Source of the DNA: Sphagnum compactum
Lineage: Eukaryota; Bryophyta; Sphagnopsida; Sphagnales
DNA: 64,000 bases
NCBI GenBank assembly: GCA_965153455.1
Contig: OZ234495.1
Location: 23,556,875 to 23,620,874, forward strand
Direction: 5' to 3'
Part shown: positions 36,399-49,949 of the stretch, piece by piece
How the letters are laid out: each line of letters begins with the position of its first letter
Numbering within the stretch: position 1 is the first letter of the stretch
The notes under the pieces: generated by a model
The model's input: the letters and a program-made list of their open reading frames with translations, nothing else
Database searches by the model: none
What the model was told of the DNA's origin: nothing
Translations under genes and position numbers: made by a program

Positions 36399-38935
36399 CA
36401 CTACTAGAAATTTTGGGTTTTGCAACTGTCGTTTGCAACTAAAATTCAGTTGCATGCGACACATGCAACTGCAAATTTGTGTAGTTGCATAAGACAAGTT
36501 GCACATGACATGCAATTACATGCGACACTACGTATGCAACATGTATATACGATGTTAGTATACATGTTCATACATATACTAATCCAAATGAGTTGCACCT
36601 TATGTGCAACTTTCCTTGCAACTACAATGCAACTAATCAAAATATGACACATGTTTAAAAATTAGACAACTAGCTTGTGGACACGTGTCATTATTTTATT
36701 TTTTTGTGTTTTCAAAATTAAAAATTCATTGGATTAATCTCAATCATTAAAATTTTTGCCACTAGGATGATGACACATGGCACACCATGGAACGGTCATT
36801 GACCATTTGACACGTGTTCAATTTTAACACCAATTATATGGTGACACATGGCAATCAAGGCCTACCTATTTTTAAAATTTTAAATATTAATTAATGAAAT
36901 CTACGTCATCCAATTTATGGCTAATAAGATGTTGACACGTGGTGTCTAGGTAGGTAAATAATAATTAAACCCTATTAAGTAAGTAGGTTTATTTAGGTAT
37001 GTAAGTAGGTTGAAAAATAGTTAGGCTTAGGTTATATAAGTAGGTTTAGAATAATTCAATTTTATTTTTAAGTTTGACCATTTCATAAAGGTCAAGTTTT
37101 TTTCATTCACTCATTCCCAATGGCACTTGGTATTTGGTTTCAACATAACTATTGCTCCTACTTATATACTGAGCCAAATAGAATTGGAAGCCAAAGGATA
37201 TGGGTTAAAACATTCCATTGCAAACCTCATGAACCAACCTAGTTGCACATTAGATGCAACTACTATATTAAAGTATACCAGCCAAAGGATGGCTCTATTG
37301 CTTTTGGTGTCTAAACAAAACTTGAAGCCCTCCTCTTGGCGCATCTAATACACTAAAAATCGTTGAAAACAGATTAAAAATGAGAAAGTTATGGCCCCCC
37401 AAAGTAAAGTGGGTCAAAAATTTCAAAAAAAAACTATTGAACACTACAAAGGCCGGTTCTTAAACACCCATAAAGTTCATTTTATGTTTTTTTTTGCTAT
37501 TAGAGTTCCAATGTGATTTGTAGGACTTCAGATGGTGCTCCTATAACACTTTAAATCGTTTAAAATGAATAAGAAATGAGAAAGTTATGAGCTTTGAAAA
37601 TAGGAGGGGGCCAAAGAAAAAAACAAAAAACAAAACGTTTTATAACTTGGAAAGCTTATTTTTCTTATTTTTCTTCTTGTTAGTTTTTCATTACTCCTTT
37701 TCTTTTGCACTTCAAAGGTGATTATAGGATATTTTTAGTAATTATGATTACTTAATGAAAATATGATTTTAATATTATTATCTAGTTTAGATTAATAATT
37801 AGCTTAGGACGTTTGTATACTTGTAGGTTAATTAATGTAGCCTATTTACATTAATATTTTAACATAAATAATAAAATTTAAATATATAATACCTATTGAT
37901 TATATATATATAATTGATTATCACTATAATTATAATAAAAATTTAATTAATAATTATGATTATTTATAATTTTTCTAATATTATCATATTAATTGATTTT
38001 GAATAATTTATTGTATAATCAAATGTACATTTTCTGAAAAAATATTTTTAAATAAAATAAAGTCAAACATATTTAAACCATGGTTTAGTTTAATTTAATT
38101 TAATTTAGCATAATTTAGTTTAGCAATAATTAATTTTAACCTAACTTAATGTAACCATTGTTAATTTTAACCTAATTTAGTTTAGCCACAAATATTTTAG
38201 CATAATTTAATTTAACCATATTTATTTTATCCTAATTTAATTTAGTTAGGCGTAATAAATATAGTCTAATTTAGTTTAGCCATAATTAATATAATCTAAC
38301 TTAATTTAGCCTAACTTGATTCAGCCATAATTAGATTGGCCTAACTTAATTTAGCCATAGTTAATTTAAATTAATTTAATTTAGCCATAATTATTTTAGC
38401 CTAACTTAATTTAACTATGGTTAGTTTAACTTAATTTGATTTAATTTAATTTAATTTAGCCATAATTAATCTAGTTTAGCTTAATTTAGCCATGGTTAAT
38501 TTAACTTGATTTAATTTAACTTAATTTAAATTAGCCATAATTAGTTTAGCCTAACTTAATTTAGCCATGGTTAGTTTAACTTTTTTGTTTATTTAGCCTA
38601 GGTTAGTTTTACCATGGTTATTTTAACCTAGGTTAGTTTAGAGGTTATTTTAAACCCCTTAGTACTAGAGGTACATAATATTATTATATATAGCCTATGT
38701 AGATATATTAAGTATAATAATTTAAGTATGTATAAGTTTAGGCCATTATTTTTATGACACGTGTCCATGTTGTACACATTTAGTTGCATGTTAGTTGCAC
38801 ACACAACCGTATGGCCCAAAAATTATACAATACCAAATTTGTAGTTGCAAACATGACTAAAATAGTTACAAACAACAACCAGTTGCATGCCAGTTGCATA
38901 GTGACTGGTTGCAAATGACAAGATTTCTAGTAGTG
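36399..38935. mobile_element. Non-autonomous CACTA-type element 3 (2.54 kb), ATT target duplication
   Basis: The ends are CACTACTAGAAATTTTGG and AGATTTCTAGTAGTG. ATT flanks both sides (36396-36398 and 38936-38938). Dense subterminal motifs follow the ends: about a dozen ttgcaact/agttgca words within 36420-36640 and a similar cluster at 38770-38925. Interior: TAGGTA words (36945-37030), two short nearly duplicate stretches ending gagaaagttatg (37370-37395 and 37560-37590), AT-rich DNA, and a tttagccataatta array (38080-38640). No transposase is encoded, so it would depend on another element. Confidence 0.87.
38080..38640. repeat. TTTAGCCATAATTA short tandem array
   Basis: Degenerate units alternate tttagccataattaatt with taacctaacttaa. 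It belongs to CACTA element 3 and is the inverse of the ggctaaa-type arrays at 10130-10350 and 24960-25720. Confidence 0.85.
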
Positions 38936-38938
38936 ATT

Positions 38939-40859
38939 ATGTGTAGAGTACTCCATTACAAGCATAGACCTTTTTACAAAACCCATGTATGTACTTTCAA
39001 ATGGACTAGTTATATACAAGTCCAAACATTGTATGGAAATCAACTTGAATAACTAAATATATCATTCATTTCCTGTTGATCATACATAATCTAGTACATA
39101 GTGGTTAAAACTTAATTATAATGCATTTTTTGTCATTGTATTCTTATAATTAAGAATAGTTTATGTAATCATCACATTGCCATGTTGTGTCCACTACCAA
39201 AATAATTCCATTGCATGCATGTTCCAAGAGGCAACTCTTCATTCTTAGTCAGCGATGGATAACATGCAACATAAAAGAGAGACCTTCCACATTTGAATTG
39301 TGAGGAACGTTCATATGAGAACACAATGTGCTCTATAGGGAGTGGGTAGTTTTGGTTTTGGAGGTATTGCCTGTGTAACCCAAAACACTGCTACAAAAAC
39401 AAGTTGTCATGCACCTTATCATTGTTGATATAAAAGTGGTATTCTATCATAATCTTAGTGTCAAGGTTCCCATCCCAATGTTCACGGACTCTAAAAGATA
39501 AATGCACAAGGATGGTGACTTGAAAACTAAACCAATGTTGAGATTGTATCTCAGTTTGCCACTAGAAAGAATAGTTTTTAGCATAATCCACAACTAATAG
39601 AATCTAGTCAGAAGATAGATTTTGCAAACACAATTTAAACATGTTATCCTGCCACTTTGCTTCAAAGTTGTGAACATGTGCAACTCATTTGTTGCTCCTT
39701 TTGGACAAAGAATTTGGTCACACATATTTCGCACACTAGTCACAACTGTCTGGTTAACAACACATGCTACTTCACCAAGTGGCCTACAAAGATCACAAAT
39801 ACACATGCAGTTTGATGAAATAGCCCAGTCCGCATTGAGTTCTATCCATCTTTCAACTCTGCCATTTGTAGATGGTAGCTACAACAACAAGAATTGTATT
39901 CTCTCAATCTTTTGATGAACCATGGCTTCAACCTTTCAAAAGCTCGTAACCTTATTTACACATCTTCTGATTACTCCACAAAGCGAGTGTAAAAAGACAA
40001 CTGCAAGTTCCATGAGCAATAATTAATGCCAATCCTTGAAGACTTGCATATAAGTACAAGGAATAATTTTGTTTCCTTTGATCATGACCTTTAAGAAAAA
40101 TGAAATACAGGTTCATGAAAATTGTTTTCAATGAAAAGGAAATATGTCTTTAATTAGGAAGCAAAAGTACTAGAAATTAGGTTCATTTCAAGAAAAAAAT
40201 AAGTAAGGAATGTACTGACTCTAAATACTGAACAAAACAGTAAGTAAAGGAAAAGTAAAAAGGAAAAAACCATAAGGAAATGGCAACTTCCTTACATTAA
40301 CTACATAAGGAACCATGTAGCCAAATCCCTTTTTGAGCTAGAAACATATTTGAAAACAGGAATCATAAAGGAAATGTTAATAATATCAATAAAAGTTATA
40401 GTAAACATGATGTATGCTTCCTATCTGTACATGAAATTTTAAGTACAGATTACAGTAACTAGTAATCATGATCCTTGCACAAAAAATTGAAGGAAACGAA
40501 AAGGAAAATTCATACTTGGTAAGGACCTACATAAAGTAATCAACTTAGGAATGCCCAACTATTCAAGTATTACAAGGAAAACGTGAATATTAGGACTTCT
40601 AGGACTAAGGCCATTCTAGATCAACAATGTAAAATAGGAATGAAACAAGTGGTCATGGTTATTCATGAAGGCTTGAATTAGGTATTTCAAATCTATCTTC
40701 AATGATAAGCAATTAATAAGGATCAATTCACAATTCTAATCTAGTTGATCAATTCAAATATTTGTTGCAACCCCTATACAAATGTCATGGAACCATGTGA
40801 AGTCAATACTCTTAATGTTGCATTAATGGTGTGTCATGTAGAAAAGCAACATACTCGGG
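38939..40859. other. Intergenic DNA, no gene recognised
   Basis: The pair of open frames at 39594-39806 (minus) and 39622-39915 (plus) overlap one another; neither has a known domain. This may be flank of the decayed gene at 40860-41657. Confidence 0.4.
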
Positions 40860-41657
40860 ATTACAGACAAAGGTGGGCTGGATGTGATTCCCATGATTTT
40901 TGAGCAAGTCGCCTCCTTACAACATCCTTCATGTTGGGATTAATTCAAATGTTATCAATCAAAAACTTGACAACCACGTTGTAAACCTCCAAGGATAAAA
41001 CATCTTTCCTTTTTGCCCTATCACATAAAGCCCAAAGAAATCTATCCATGTGGGACTCAAGGTCCAACGACCTATCCATCCCTCTTTTGAAGTTTCTTTT
41101 GTGAATCCCTATCAATAAACTGGTTTGGCAAATGTCAATAAAGGAATTTGATGCCACCATAGGAACAAGCACATTTTGAGCACATTGGTCATCCTTGGAG
41201 TGGTTACCTTTGACATATTGCCATCCTCTTGATAAGCTCCACATTGTGTTATGAACATTCTCCAATTGGACAAAATTTGGCAATACATCGGGTTCCTCAA
41301 AATCTTAAGAAACAACATCTTCTAGTACTCTAGACCTTTTTGTGTAGTTTGCTAAAACCACTCTTTAGCAATTCTTTCTACAAATTTTCCAATTGACCTA
41401 TCTGCATTGAAAGATGTAATGACTTCATCAGTAGGTTCAGCAACAATGGCCGTTGCAATTCACACCTGAGATCTTTGTTGCTCTCTAAACCTCCTTGCAT
41501 GTTCATTCTGGGTAGATTTCCTTGCAGCAACATCGTCTACACAAATGCGAGTTACCTCACCATCTTGTTGTGTAATGTGTACCATCGTTGCCACCCTTTG
41601 ATGAAAATGTTGGATGAAGTAGTAAATTAAAACAATTGACCCTCTAAACCTTCCCAC
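40860..41657 (-). pseudogene. Unidentified coding remnant with several stops and a frameshift
   Basis: On the minus strand the frame from 41657 reads QQDGEVTRICVDDVAARKS then NEHARRFREQQRSQV, a stop, then IVAEPTDEVITSFNADRS and IGKFVERIAKEWF, and further stops. After a frame change near 41280 it reads WSLSRGWQYVKGN, VLVPMVASNSFIDICQTSLL and MDRSLDLESHMDRFLWALCD, to EVYNVVVKFLIDNI. It continues past a stop at about 40945 with NPNMKDVVRRRLAQKSWESH. The composition is that of a real globular protein. I do not recognise the family; a transposase or a duplicated host gene are both possible. Confidence 0.4.
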
Positions 41658-44370
41658 TGTGCATTATACTTAGTTGTAGTTTTACTGTAAGATAGAAAAG
41701 ATTTCATGCTAGATGCAAGCCAAAGAAAATTTAACCAAAACCAACACAACCATCACAAATGAGATGTGCAATTTTCTACAGATGATGTGTTATGTAGTTA
41801 TGCTGTAAATTAAACTAACTATGAAATCCAACAAACTTGTCAGCAACCACTAAACTTAAACATATTACAACTTTGTTCAAATTTTGCAAATATGTGTTTG
41901 ATATCTAAGATCTACAAAGGGGTGTAAAAGTTGCTCCAATCTAGTTCACAGATTTGGATAGTAAATGTTTAGCTAAGTAACAATTGTTGTCACATGTTAC
42001 AACTTTTAATGCTACTTCAACATTGAATTGCCCTGGAAGTATTACATTGCAGAATAGCAAACCAAGTCGACAAACACAAGAATGGTGGATGTGGATAACA
42101 ATAGACTCACCAAATTTTGGTAAGCTTTGAAAGATTGAAGTTTACCCCAAATTACATCAATCACAAAATGAGATTAGATTGTCTGCAGTGCAAAACACAT
42201 CAATGGAAATCATGAATTTAATATCATTCGGTTAGATTATGGTTATCATCGAAGACCTAATTGTAAACACAAATGAACTATAGAAACTTGTCTATCACAT
42301 TACATTGACCTAAATGCAATCACTATACTGCTTAATGTACATGAAAAAAAATTATTCATGGCATGTAGATGAAATGATAGAAAAAAATCCACAAATTAAT
42401 CTAATTTGAAGGTAACCATTGCATCAACAATGTAATGAATAGGACAATAATTCTTACAAGTATCATACCATTGCCTTCATAATAATGCCAATGACTATGA
42501 ACCAATCCTATTACTAGCTTCATCATCCTGCATCACAATGAATGGTAGCAATTATATACTTTGGTTAACATGCCCTATAACATTCTATGTGTAATCTTCA
42601 TAAACCAATCACTAATTCAAGCAACGTGCAAGATAAAACTTACCCATACTTCATGCCATCATGTAATCAACACATGAATTAAATATTGATTTTTAGTTTG
42701 GAAGAAATTTTTTCAAATCTTGGACAAAGACAATATATACCAAACCATTTGACACATAGAATTGAGCAATGACTCATGATTTGTGAAGTCACCATGTTCA
42801 TAGAACGTCCTTTACACATGAAATCATCTTTCATTTAATTTTATGCAACTTAAATGTATGATATGTATGAAAGGAAAAAGTTGTTAATCACTTTCCACTA
42901 GGGTTTTCGCTAATTACAGAGACTTCAAACATTTTGCAGCAAGTCTCCAACAAAATGTTTATTTTGGCTCTGTAGCTTTCAATAGAGGATGTCTCTCTTC
43001 AAAACAATGTATTCAAATTCACATGCCAAATCTTTAAGTAGCCTTGGAAAGGACCCCATGTTTTTTCAAAACTTCACGAAGCTCTGAATCCTTAACCCTG
43101 AATCCATGATTAACTTCTACCATCACTTGCTATGAGCCATACCGACACATCCATGTGCAGTAGTCTCAATTTTTAAGAATTGCATCAGGGATATGCGAGT
43201 GTGGTAAGGCTATTAAGGGTTTTTAGCAACTTCATGTTAGAATAATGAATGATGAGTGCGCATGGTTGTGTGAGGGGGTTGTTCTTTTTGAAATTCAATA
43301 TTGGATGAATAAGGTGTTGGGTTGATTTTTTTCTTCAACAAAAAGTTGGTAATCATAGTTTTAGAACCTTAGTTGCGTGATTAGGGGTGAGAAATCTCTA
43401 AAGGGTTGGGGTTAGAAGTAGACACCAAAATTTGTAATGTTTAGCAAAACATTGGTCTTGTTCTAATATTTAATGGGTAGCGAGGATGTTTGAGATTCAT
43501 GAAGCAGTTGAAGGGGTGTCAATGAAGGGTCCAATAGGATAATCTTCAAACATTATAAGCGTGATCAAATTAACGATCAAAATAAACAATGTGATAGGGT
43601 GGTAATGGCAACATGAATTTCATGTTGAATGAAGCTTTTATTCAGGTTATGGATAAGCTCCATGAGGAGTTGTAATTACATGTTGAATTTGGGGCTATGC
43701 CATAGTGACAGTTCATAACTGTAGGAAATCTAGGATGCGTTGAATGGTGCGAACTAAGTAATCTGCCTTCCTATTAGGAGGTAGTTGACGAATTGGACCG
43801 CGCAACCAACGATAATGTCCAACGTCAAGAATTGAAGACTATGCAAAGATGGAGGTGTCTTTAGTTTCGTAAAAACCTTCACAAATAGTTTCAAATTCAT
43901 CACCAAAAAGGGGGTTGACTCACAACAAAATCACCAATGTGTGGGAGTTCAGAAAAATGCAATAATATTAAACTCGAAGGGGTTCAACTTCAAGACGAGG
44001 GCGCACTTTTTGCGGTTCGGGATCTTTGTCACGAAAATGTTGCGTCAATGTCAAGTCTAGGGATGACTCTCGAGGCGATTCTTCATTCACTTGTGCGATT
44101 TGAGGCTTATAAGAGGTGGTCATATGTGACACCATGAATTCAAGGAAAGCAAAAAAACATTCGTTAATCAAAATCAATTCGATGATGAATGTGTGGAAGA
44201 CTTGGTACATCAAGATGCATGGTTGTGATTTATAGGTCAAGGAAAAGGAAAGGAAGGCGTAAAATAATGGTCTAAAACCATGGTAAAGTAAAACCTTAAG
44301 ATCAATGGGAAAAACAAAAGGTTTAAGTAAATTTGTTGGGGGGAAAATGAAAAGAGGTGAAAAGGATGTT
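41658..44370. other. Intergenic DNA, no gene recognised
   Basis: Short open frames only, no arrays or terminal repeats. A frame at 43968-44441 on the minus strand is partly built from the tandem repeat at 44384 and is not supported as a gene. Confidence 0.45.
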
Positions 44371-44383
44371 TTTCCTTCTCCTT

Positions 44384-44480
44384 CCATTGGCCACCAAGCA
44401 TTGGAACCTTCCATTGGCCACCAAACATTGAAACCTTTCAAGGGCCACTAAACATTGGAACCTTCCATAGGCCACCGAAT
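44384..44480. repeat. Tandem repeat, about 27-bp unit, nearly four copies
   Basis: The unit ccattggccaccaaacattg plus gaacctt repeats with small changes (tcaagggccactaaacattg, ccataggccaccgaat). Confidence 0.85.
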
Positions 44481-44724
44481 TGGGGTTTTCCTTCACCTCC
44501 TTCCTTTTCCTTCTTTTTCAAAAGGCGAACTCGAATCATTTGGAGCTCTCTTTTCCAAACATAATTATCGATTTGGATCTTGAAAAAACTTGTTCCTACA
44601 ACTTTCCTTGAGAGGAGAGAATGATTAATCTTAGTAGATGGTGGAAAAATGGAAAATAGATTAGATGATTGTGGTACTTTTGTGAGAATGGAAGTGAGTA
44701 GGGATAGTTTTGGGAGTTTGAAAT

Positions 44725-45110
44725 CTTAGAGAAATTGCATAAGACCTTTCAGGTTTTCTAGCACAATTTTTTATTGATTTGGGTGCAAAACTTGGAATTT
44801 GGTATGCAATTGCGCCTTGTAATTAGCTTTCCAATGAGCTAAGGCAAGCTAAATTTGAATAACGTATGTGATAGGAACAATATTTTAAGTGATCCGAGGT
44901 CTGTTGCCAAGTTGAACTTCCTACCTTCGTGAAACCCTCTTGGGTTTTGTAGCACAACTTTCTATTGAATTAAGCGTAGAGCTTAGAGTTTGGTAGGGAG
45001 ATGCACCTTATAGTTAGCTTTCCAATGAGCTAAGGCAAGTTAGATTTGGATAACATAGGTGATAGGAACAATATTTTAAATGACTGGCGGTCTGCTGCCA
45101 AGTTAAGCAT
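44725..45110. repeat. Direct tandem duplication, unit about 190 bp
   Basis: The two halves (about 44740-44915 and 44935-45105) share tttctagcacaa/ttttgtagcacaa, gctttccaatgagctaaggc, gataggaacaatatttta and ggtctg-tgccaagtt in the same order. Divergence is moderate, so the duplication is old. Confidence 0.85.
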
Positions 45111-48100
45111 GGTGTCAAATCCTTAAAAGTTGGTTTAAATGGGTGATAGTTTAACATAGAATTCTAGGATGTGGGGTGCTTGAACCTAGAAAATACATCT
45201 ATAATTCCAAATCATATATAATGCATAGGAGGTCAAAGATCCTTTACATGTTGGGATTACTTCTAACATCCAAATAGCTAATAACATTGAGCACAAAAGA
45301 AAAAAATGTGACAAATTTTACTATACGAAATTGACTATTATTTATGTGATTTTTCAAATCTATGGAAAGACTTTGTAGAAAAGGCTTGCTAGGTCACATG
45401 ACCAATGACGTTGAAACCAATAGGCTTTGAGAATACTTGGCAGTTCATTTTTGCACTATTCAGCATAAAAGAGTCCATGAAGGATGGACAATGAAACATT
45501 AGTTTATAATAGTGTTTTTTTGTTCAAACCCCCTTGAATTCAACTACTTTTTTGGTGCGCCTTCAAAACAAGTCTACAATAGCAAAGAGATAGAATTCAT
45601 TATGGACATTTCAATGATCAACATACCATTTGCTATGCAGTTTATAAAAGATCATTCATTATTACCTCAAGCTCATTTTCACAAATTTCCAACCTTGCAT
45701 ACTTGTGTGGATAGTTAAGTCCATATCTTCCATAGTGGTTTAATCAGTCCATCCTCTAGCTTTGAATTCACTGCTTGACTCCACCACGCTCTAGTGTAGT
45801 CCCTGCATAAGAATAACATACAACAATTTGAGATCAAGTCAAACATTTAGAGAGATTCCCTAGTGTATTTGGAGAGCACTACATGTTAGAAAACATCTAT
45901 CCTAAAAAAATAAAATGAATGTTTAGACCTATGAAACAATAAATGCGTAGACATTGCCACAAATTATGAAGTGAGGCATAGATGATGTAAGAACAACCAC
46001 ACAATGTTCTCCATTGTAATTTAGCCTTTAGGTCAACTTCACAAATTTGCATTCATTTTCGACATAGATTCCAAAGTTTGAACTATAACAACTTAAATTT
46101 CCTCATGTGACCTAATTCTAAAAATGTAAGAAAATCAGAATTCCAGTTGCAAATTGAAAGTTACAACCCAGTTGTTTGCCCAAATTATAACAGTCATAAT
46201 ACTTGGGCAAAAAGATGTTTGGTAATGCATGAATGAGTGAGAAGAGAAGCCTGAAACCAAAGTTAATGTTGGAGTACAACAACTGCAAATTCCACCTGTT
46301 GTAGACAAACGTAAGGTTTTTAGGGTTTCTGGTGGCTCAAGTTCAACAATGTTCCAAACAAATAGATTAGCGACACAATCAGCTCTGGACAAAACTTAGC
46401 ATGGACATCCAACCCCAATATTTTTTTCATATGACAATTAATCCTTCTAAAAACTAATAAGCACAATACTGAAACATTGGGATCGATTGGAAATGAAAAA
46501 GACACCTATGGGCTCATGTGTAAAATGGTGAAAGGTCCTCTTAATGTTAAATTACATATCCTATAACTTCAATTTACATACAACTAGGACAACTGAGAGT
46601 ATTGTTTTCTTACTAAAGCATACAATCGGGCACATTCTCATTTTAATGCTTTTGCAATGGTTTGATCTTACTTCTGGTCTTCAATTGATTTTGAATAATC
46701 ATTTGTGCACTAGTGAAGGTGGGGGTGCTTGGTAGCTTGCCCATTCGCCATAACCTCTAATTCTCCAAGCATCATGAACACCAATAGGAAGGAACATGTC
46801 ACAACTACCTATTACCATAGCCTCCAACATTTCTAAGCACCATAATAAGAAACAAAAACATGGAACCCTATTCCACCAAAACTAATGACCATCATTGGTT
46901 AAAATATTATTTAACGGTCAAAATGCAAATCAACATTCAAATTGTGGGAGATAATTTTTAGGAAATCATTTTCCTAGACTACATTTTTTCTAGGAATGCC
47001 ATAATTTTTTGATGTAGATTTGACTATTAAGGGTCGAGTTTTTTGATGAATACTTGGTGTAAATAAATGGCCCTTCACATCCCCTACCAGAACCAATCAA
47101 AATTTAGCTTAAAAGCCCAAAACAATTGTTCCTTTTTCATGTGGCCATAAAATGGGTACTTTTCCTTGTGCTCAAAAAATAGTAAATAATTCATGTTACA
47201 TATTTTAGCCAATTTGTTGGTGACCCCCCCTAGGCAAACATCATAGGCATCTTCTAGAACAAGGAACTAAAAAAACTAAGATCATTTAGGGTTCTTGAAA
47301 GGTTCCTATGTTCAAGACTTTTTTGCATTATTTTCTTGAAATTTTGATCAATATGAACCATTAAAATATTTTGAATGTATAACTTGGTGATGTAAACCAA
47401 TGTACAAAATGTTTAATTACATTCAGGAAAATCGTTCCTAAATCCAGCCCTCTTTAGGAAATTAAGCACATGATGTTCCTTGTGGGTCCACCCAATCAGA
47501 CTTGCCCCCAAAGGAGTATTTAATTTTAACAACATTGGAAAAAAAATAATTGGAGGCATTGGTAAAGGTTATATAATTCAACAACAATGGGCACCACAAA
47601 CTTGTAGGCCTTGAAGTAATTAAAGGAGTTGCACAATATTTGGAAGTAGTATTTGGCTTCAACCTTAAACCCAAAAATAACTTATAAGCATTGGCAAAGA
47701 AGTGAGGAGTTGCAACCAAAGTTGGTCCTAGGACTATTCAATTTCAACAACCCTAAACACAAGTCCTTATGGATATTGGCAAACATTCATGTCTTGAGTT
47801 CAACTTCGTCATAACTAATTAAGAAAAGTTTATACTACCTTCATCCAAGTTGCAACAAACTTGGTACGTTAAAAATGGAAGACAAAATACCTCCTATTCG
47901 CCATACAAGGGATGTAAAAATAGGTTTCAACTTGTCGTTATTGAAAGATTTGTCATTACAACCATTGGCACGGAAGTATAAAAGGATAATGCAATATATG
48001 GAGCTAGCAAAGGAAGGTGAAGTGATTTTTAATCCAATGCAAAGAAATTAGTCAACATAGTAGCACCATTGAAACACCTTGCAAATTTGAGGCACCTTGC

Positions 48101-49949
48101 AAAAGAGCTAATATGCATAGCAATGTGATTGAGGCACCTTGCAAAGGAGCTAATATGCATAGCAATGTGATTGAGGCACCCATGCAAATTTTCTCTAATC
48201 CTTGGAAATGAACCTGTCCAATTCTCCTTCAATCTTGACAAATGAATTTGTGTAAGTTTGGCAGTAATTAGGTTCATTTCAACAAAGGGGAGTGAGATAT
48301 TTGACAACTACATTCCTTGTAGGGCTTGTCAAGGCATCACTAATCAATGATGTCATGAAGCTTTGAATGTGGTGTGAAAGTACCTTCTAGCGCCTTTTAG
48401 AGTTTGGACCTGTCCACAATCTCCTACCTTTCATATCACACTCCTTCATCTAATGACCACTACCATAAACACAAAACTAAATAGATGGATAGATGTGGTT
48501 GAGTCCAAATTTGGATGTACTTTCTTCATTCCAAAATACCCGCATCGACTTATTTGATACCTTACTTTTGTGACCCTTTAACTTAGGCCTTAGAAAATCC
48601 AAAGGCGGTGAATTAGAAAATGAATAGTCATGAAGCTAGCAAGCCCTAGTTGGGCATTTCTTGCAACTTGAATCATTAAATTTTAAGAATGAAAACCTTT
48701 CCAAAAATATGTTTTCATTTCTCTATGTCATTGGGTATTCAAAAGATACTTTTCTATATGCACATAAATTGTAATTAAATTTTGTAACTTGGTAATGGAT
48801 GCCCCTAACTATTTCTAATGCATACCTGGCTTGGGATTATTGAATTTTAATTCTTAAATGTAGAAAACCAATACTTCATAACAAATGTGACAAGTACAAA
48901 TTTTTTGCAAAGTATCATGAAAGTAAACTAAAAAGAAACATTATATGTAATTTTAAACTTTTAAAAACATGCTCATGTCATATTTCATACATCCACATAA
49001 TTTTAAAATTCAATATCCAAAGATTTGATGTACTTTTAAGCTTGCCTTTCATAAATGTCTAGTTTGTGCATGCTTAGGACTACTTTTTGGCATACTTTAC
49101 CATGTTTAGACCCCTAAGTCCAAGGTACAAAACTAAAACCCAAAGTGGGTCACTAGGGGGTTAAGGAATAAATCGTTTTCTAGAGCACCCACCAATTGCA
49201 AGAAGCATATTAGAAAGAAAAAGGGATGAAAGACCTAAAAATGAAATAAGCCAATAAGAACCTTCATTTATAATGATAGTGCACCTCAAAATAGAAGCAT
49301 TCCGAGTTTTTTGTCAAGCTACTGACACCTTCTGGCTATAGAAAACACACAATATAGTTAGAAGATGGCCATTAGTGCCCTTTGCTAACCATGCCATGTT
49401 AGCACACTGATGAAAAAAATTGTTCACTTATTGGTGTAAGCAATTAGAAACCTTTATGGCAAGGAGAATAAACGCATATGCTAGGTGCTAATTGTTGTAT
49501 AGTTCTCCTTTTGCTCAAGTTGCCATAGTTGTGGCCATCCCGCGAGATGAATCAACATGTGAAACCAAATTTGCTTAAGTGGGATCAATAATGACAACAT
49601 TTGCCAAAGTGCGGACACCATTAGCAAATAACAAGATGTCAACCTACTAGCAAGAAGATCGAATAGAGCGCGATGAAAGGACATGCGTTTGTTCATGCAA
49701 AACATAAAACCTTGTGTTTCTTTACATAAATTGAAGTGGATAGTGATGTCATGTAGTTGAAAATGAGGATGCTCAAAATTCTTCCTTTCTTTCCTCTTAA
49801 TTTTCGCCATTCCCTTAAATGTCCTCTTTTCTATGGCATACCACCCAACCTTTTACCCTTTTCCCATTCCAAAGTGACCTGGCCTGGGCATCGGATAGGA
49901 TTATGGTTCTACAGATTGCTGTTAAACCTGACAGTGTAAGTGCCCTTAT
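45111..49949. other. Intergenic DNA, no gene recognised
   Basis: Short open frames without domains on both strands. The only structure found is the 42-bp direct repeat at 48089-48172. Confidence 0.45.
48089..48172. repeat. Two copies of a 42-bp direct repeat
   Basis: gaggcaccttgcaaaagagc and gaggcaccttgcaaaggagc start the copies at 48089 and 48131. They differ at one position over 42 bases, and a partial third copy starts at 48173. The near identity suggests a recent duplication. Confidence 0.9.

Noticed and set aside
43968-44441. 157-codon minus-strand frame
   Set aside because: Its start is made of the 27-bp tandem repeat and the rest has no recognisable domain or similarity to neighbours.
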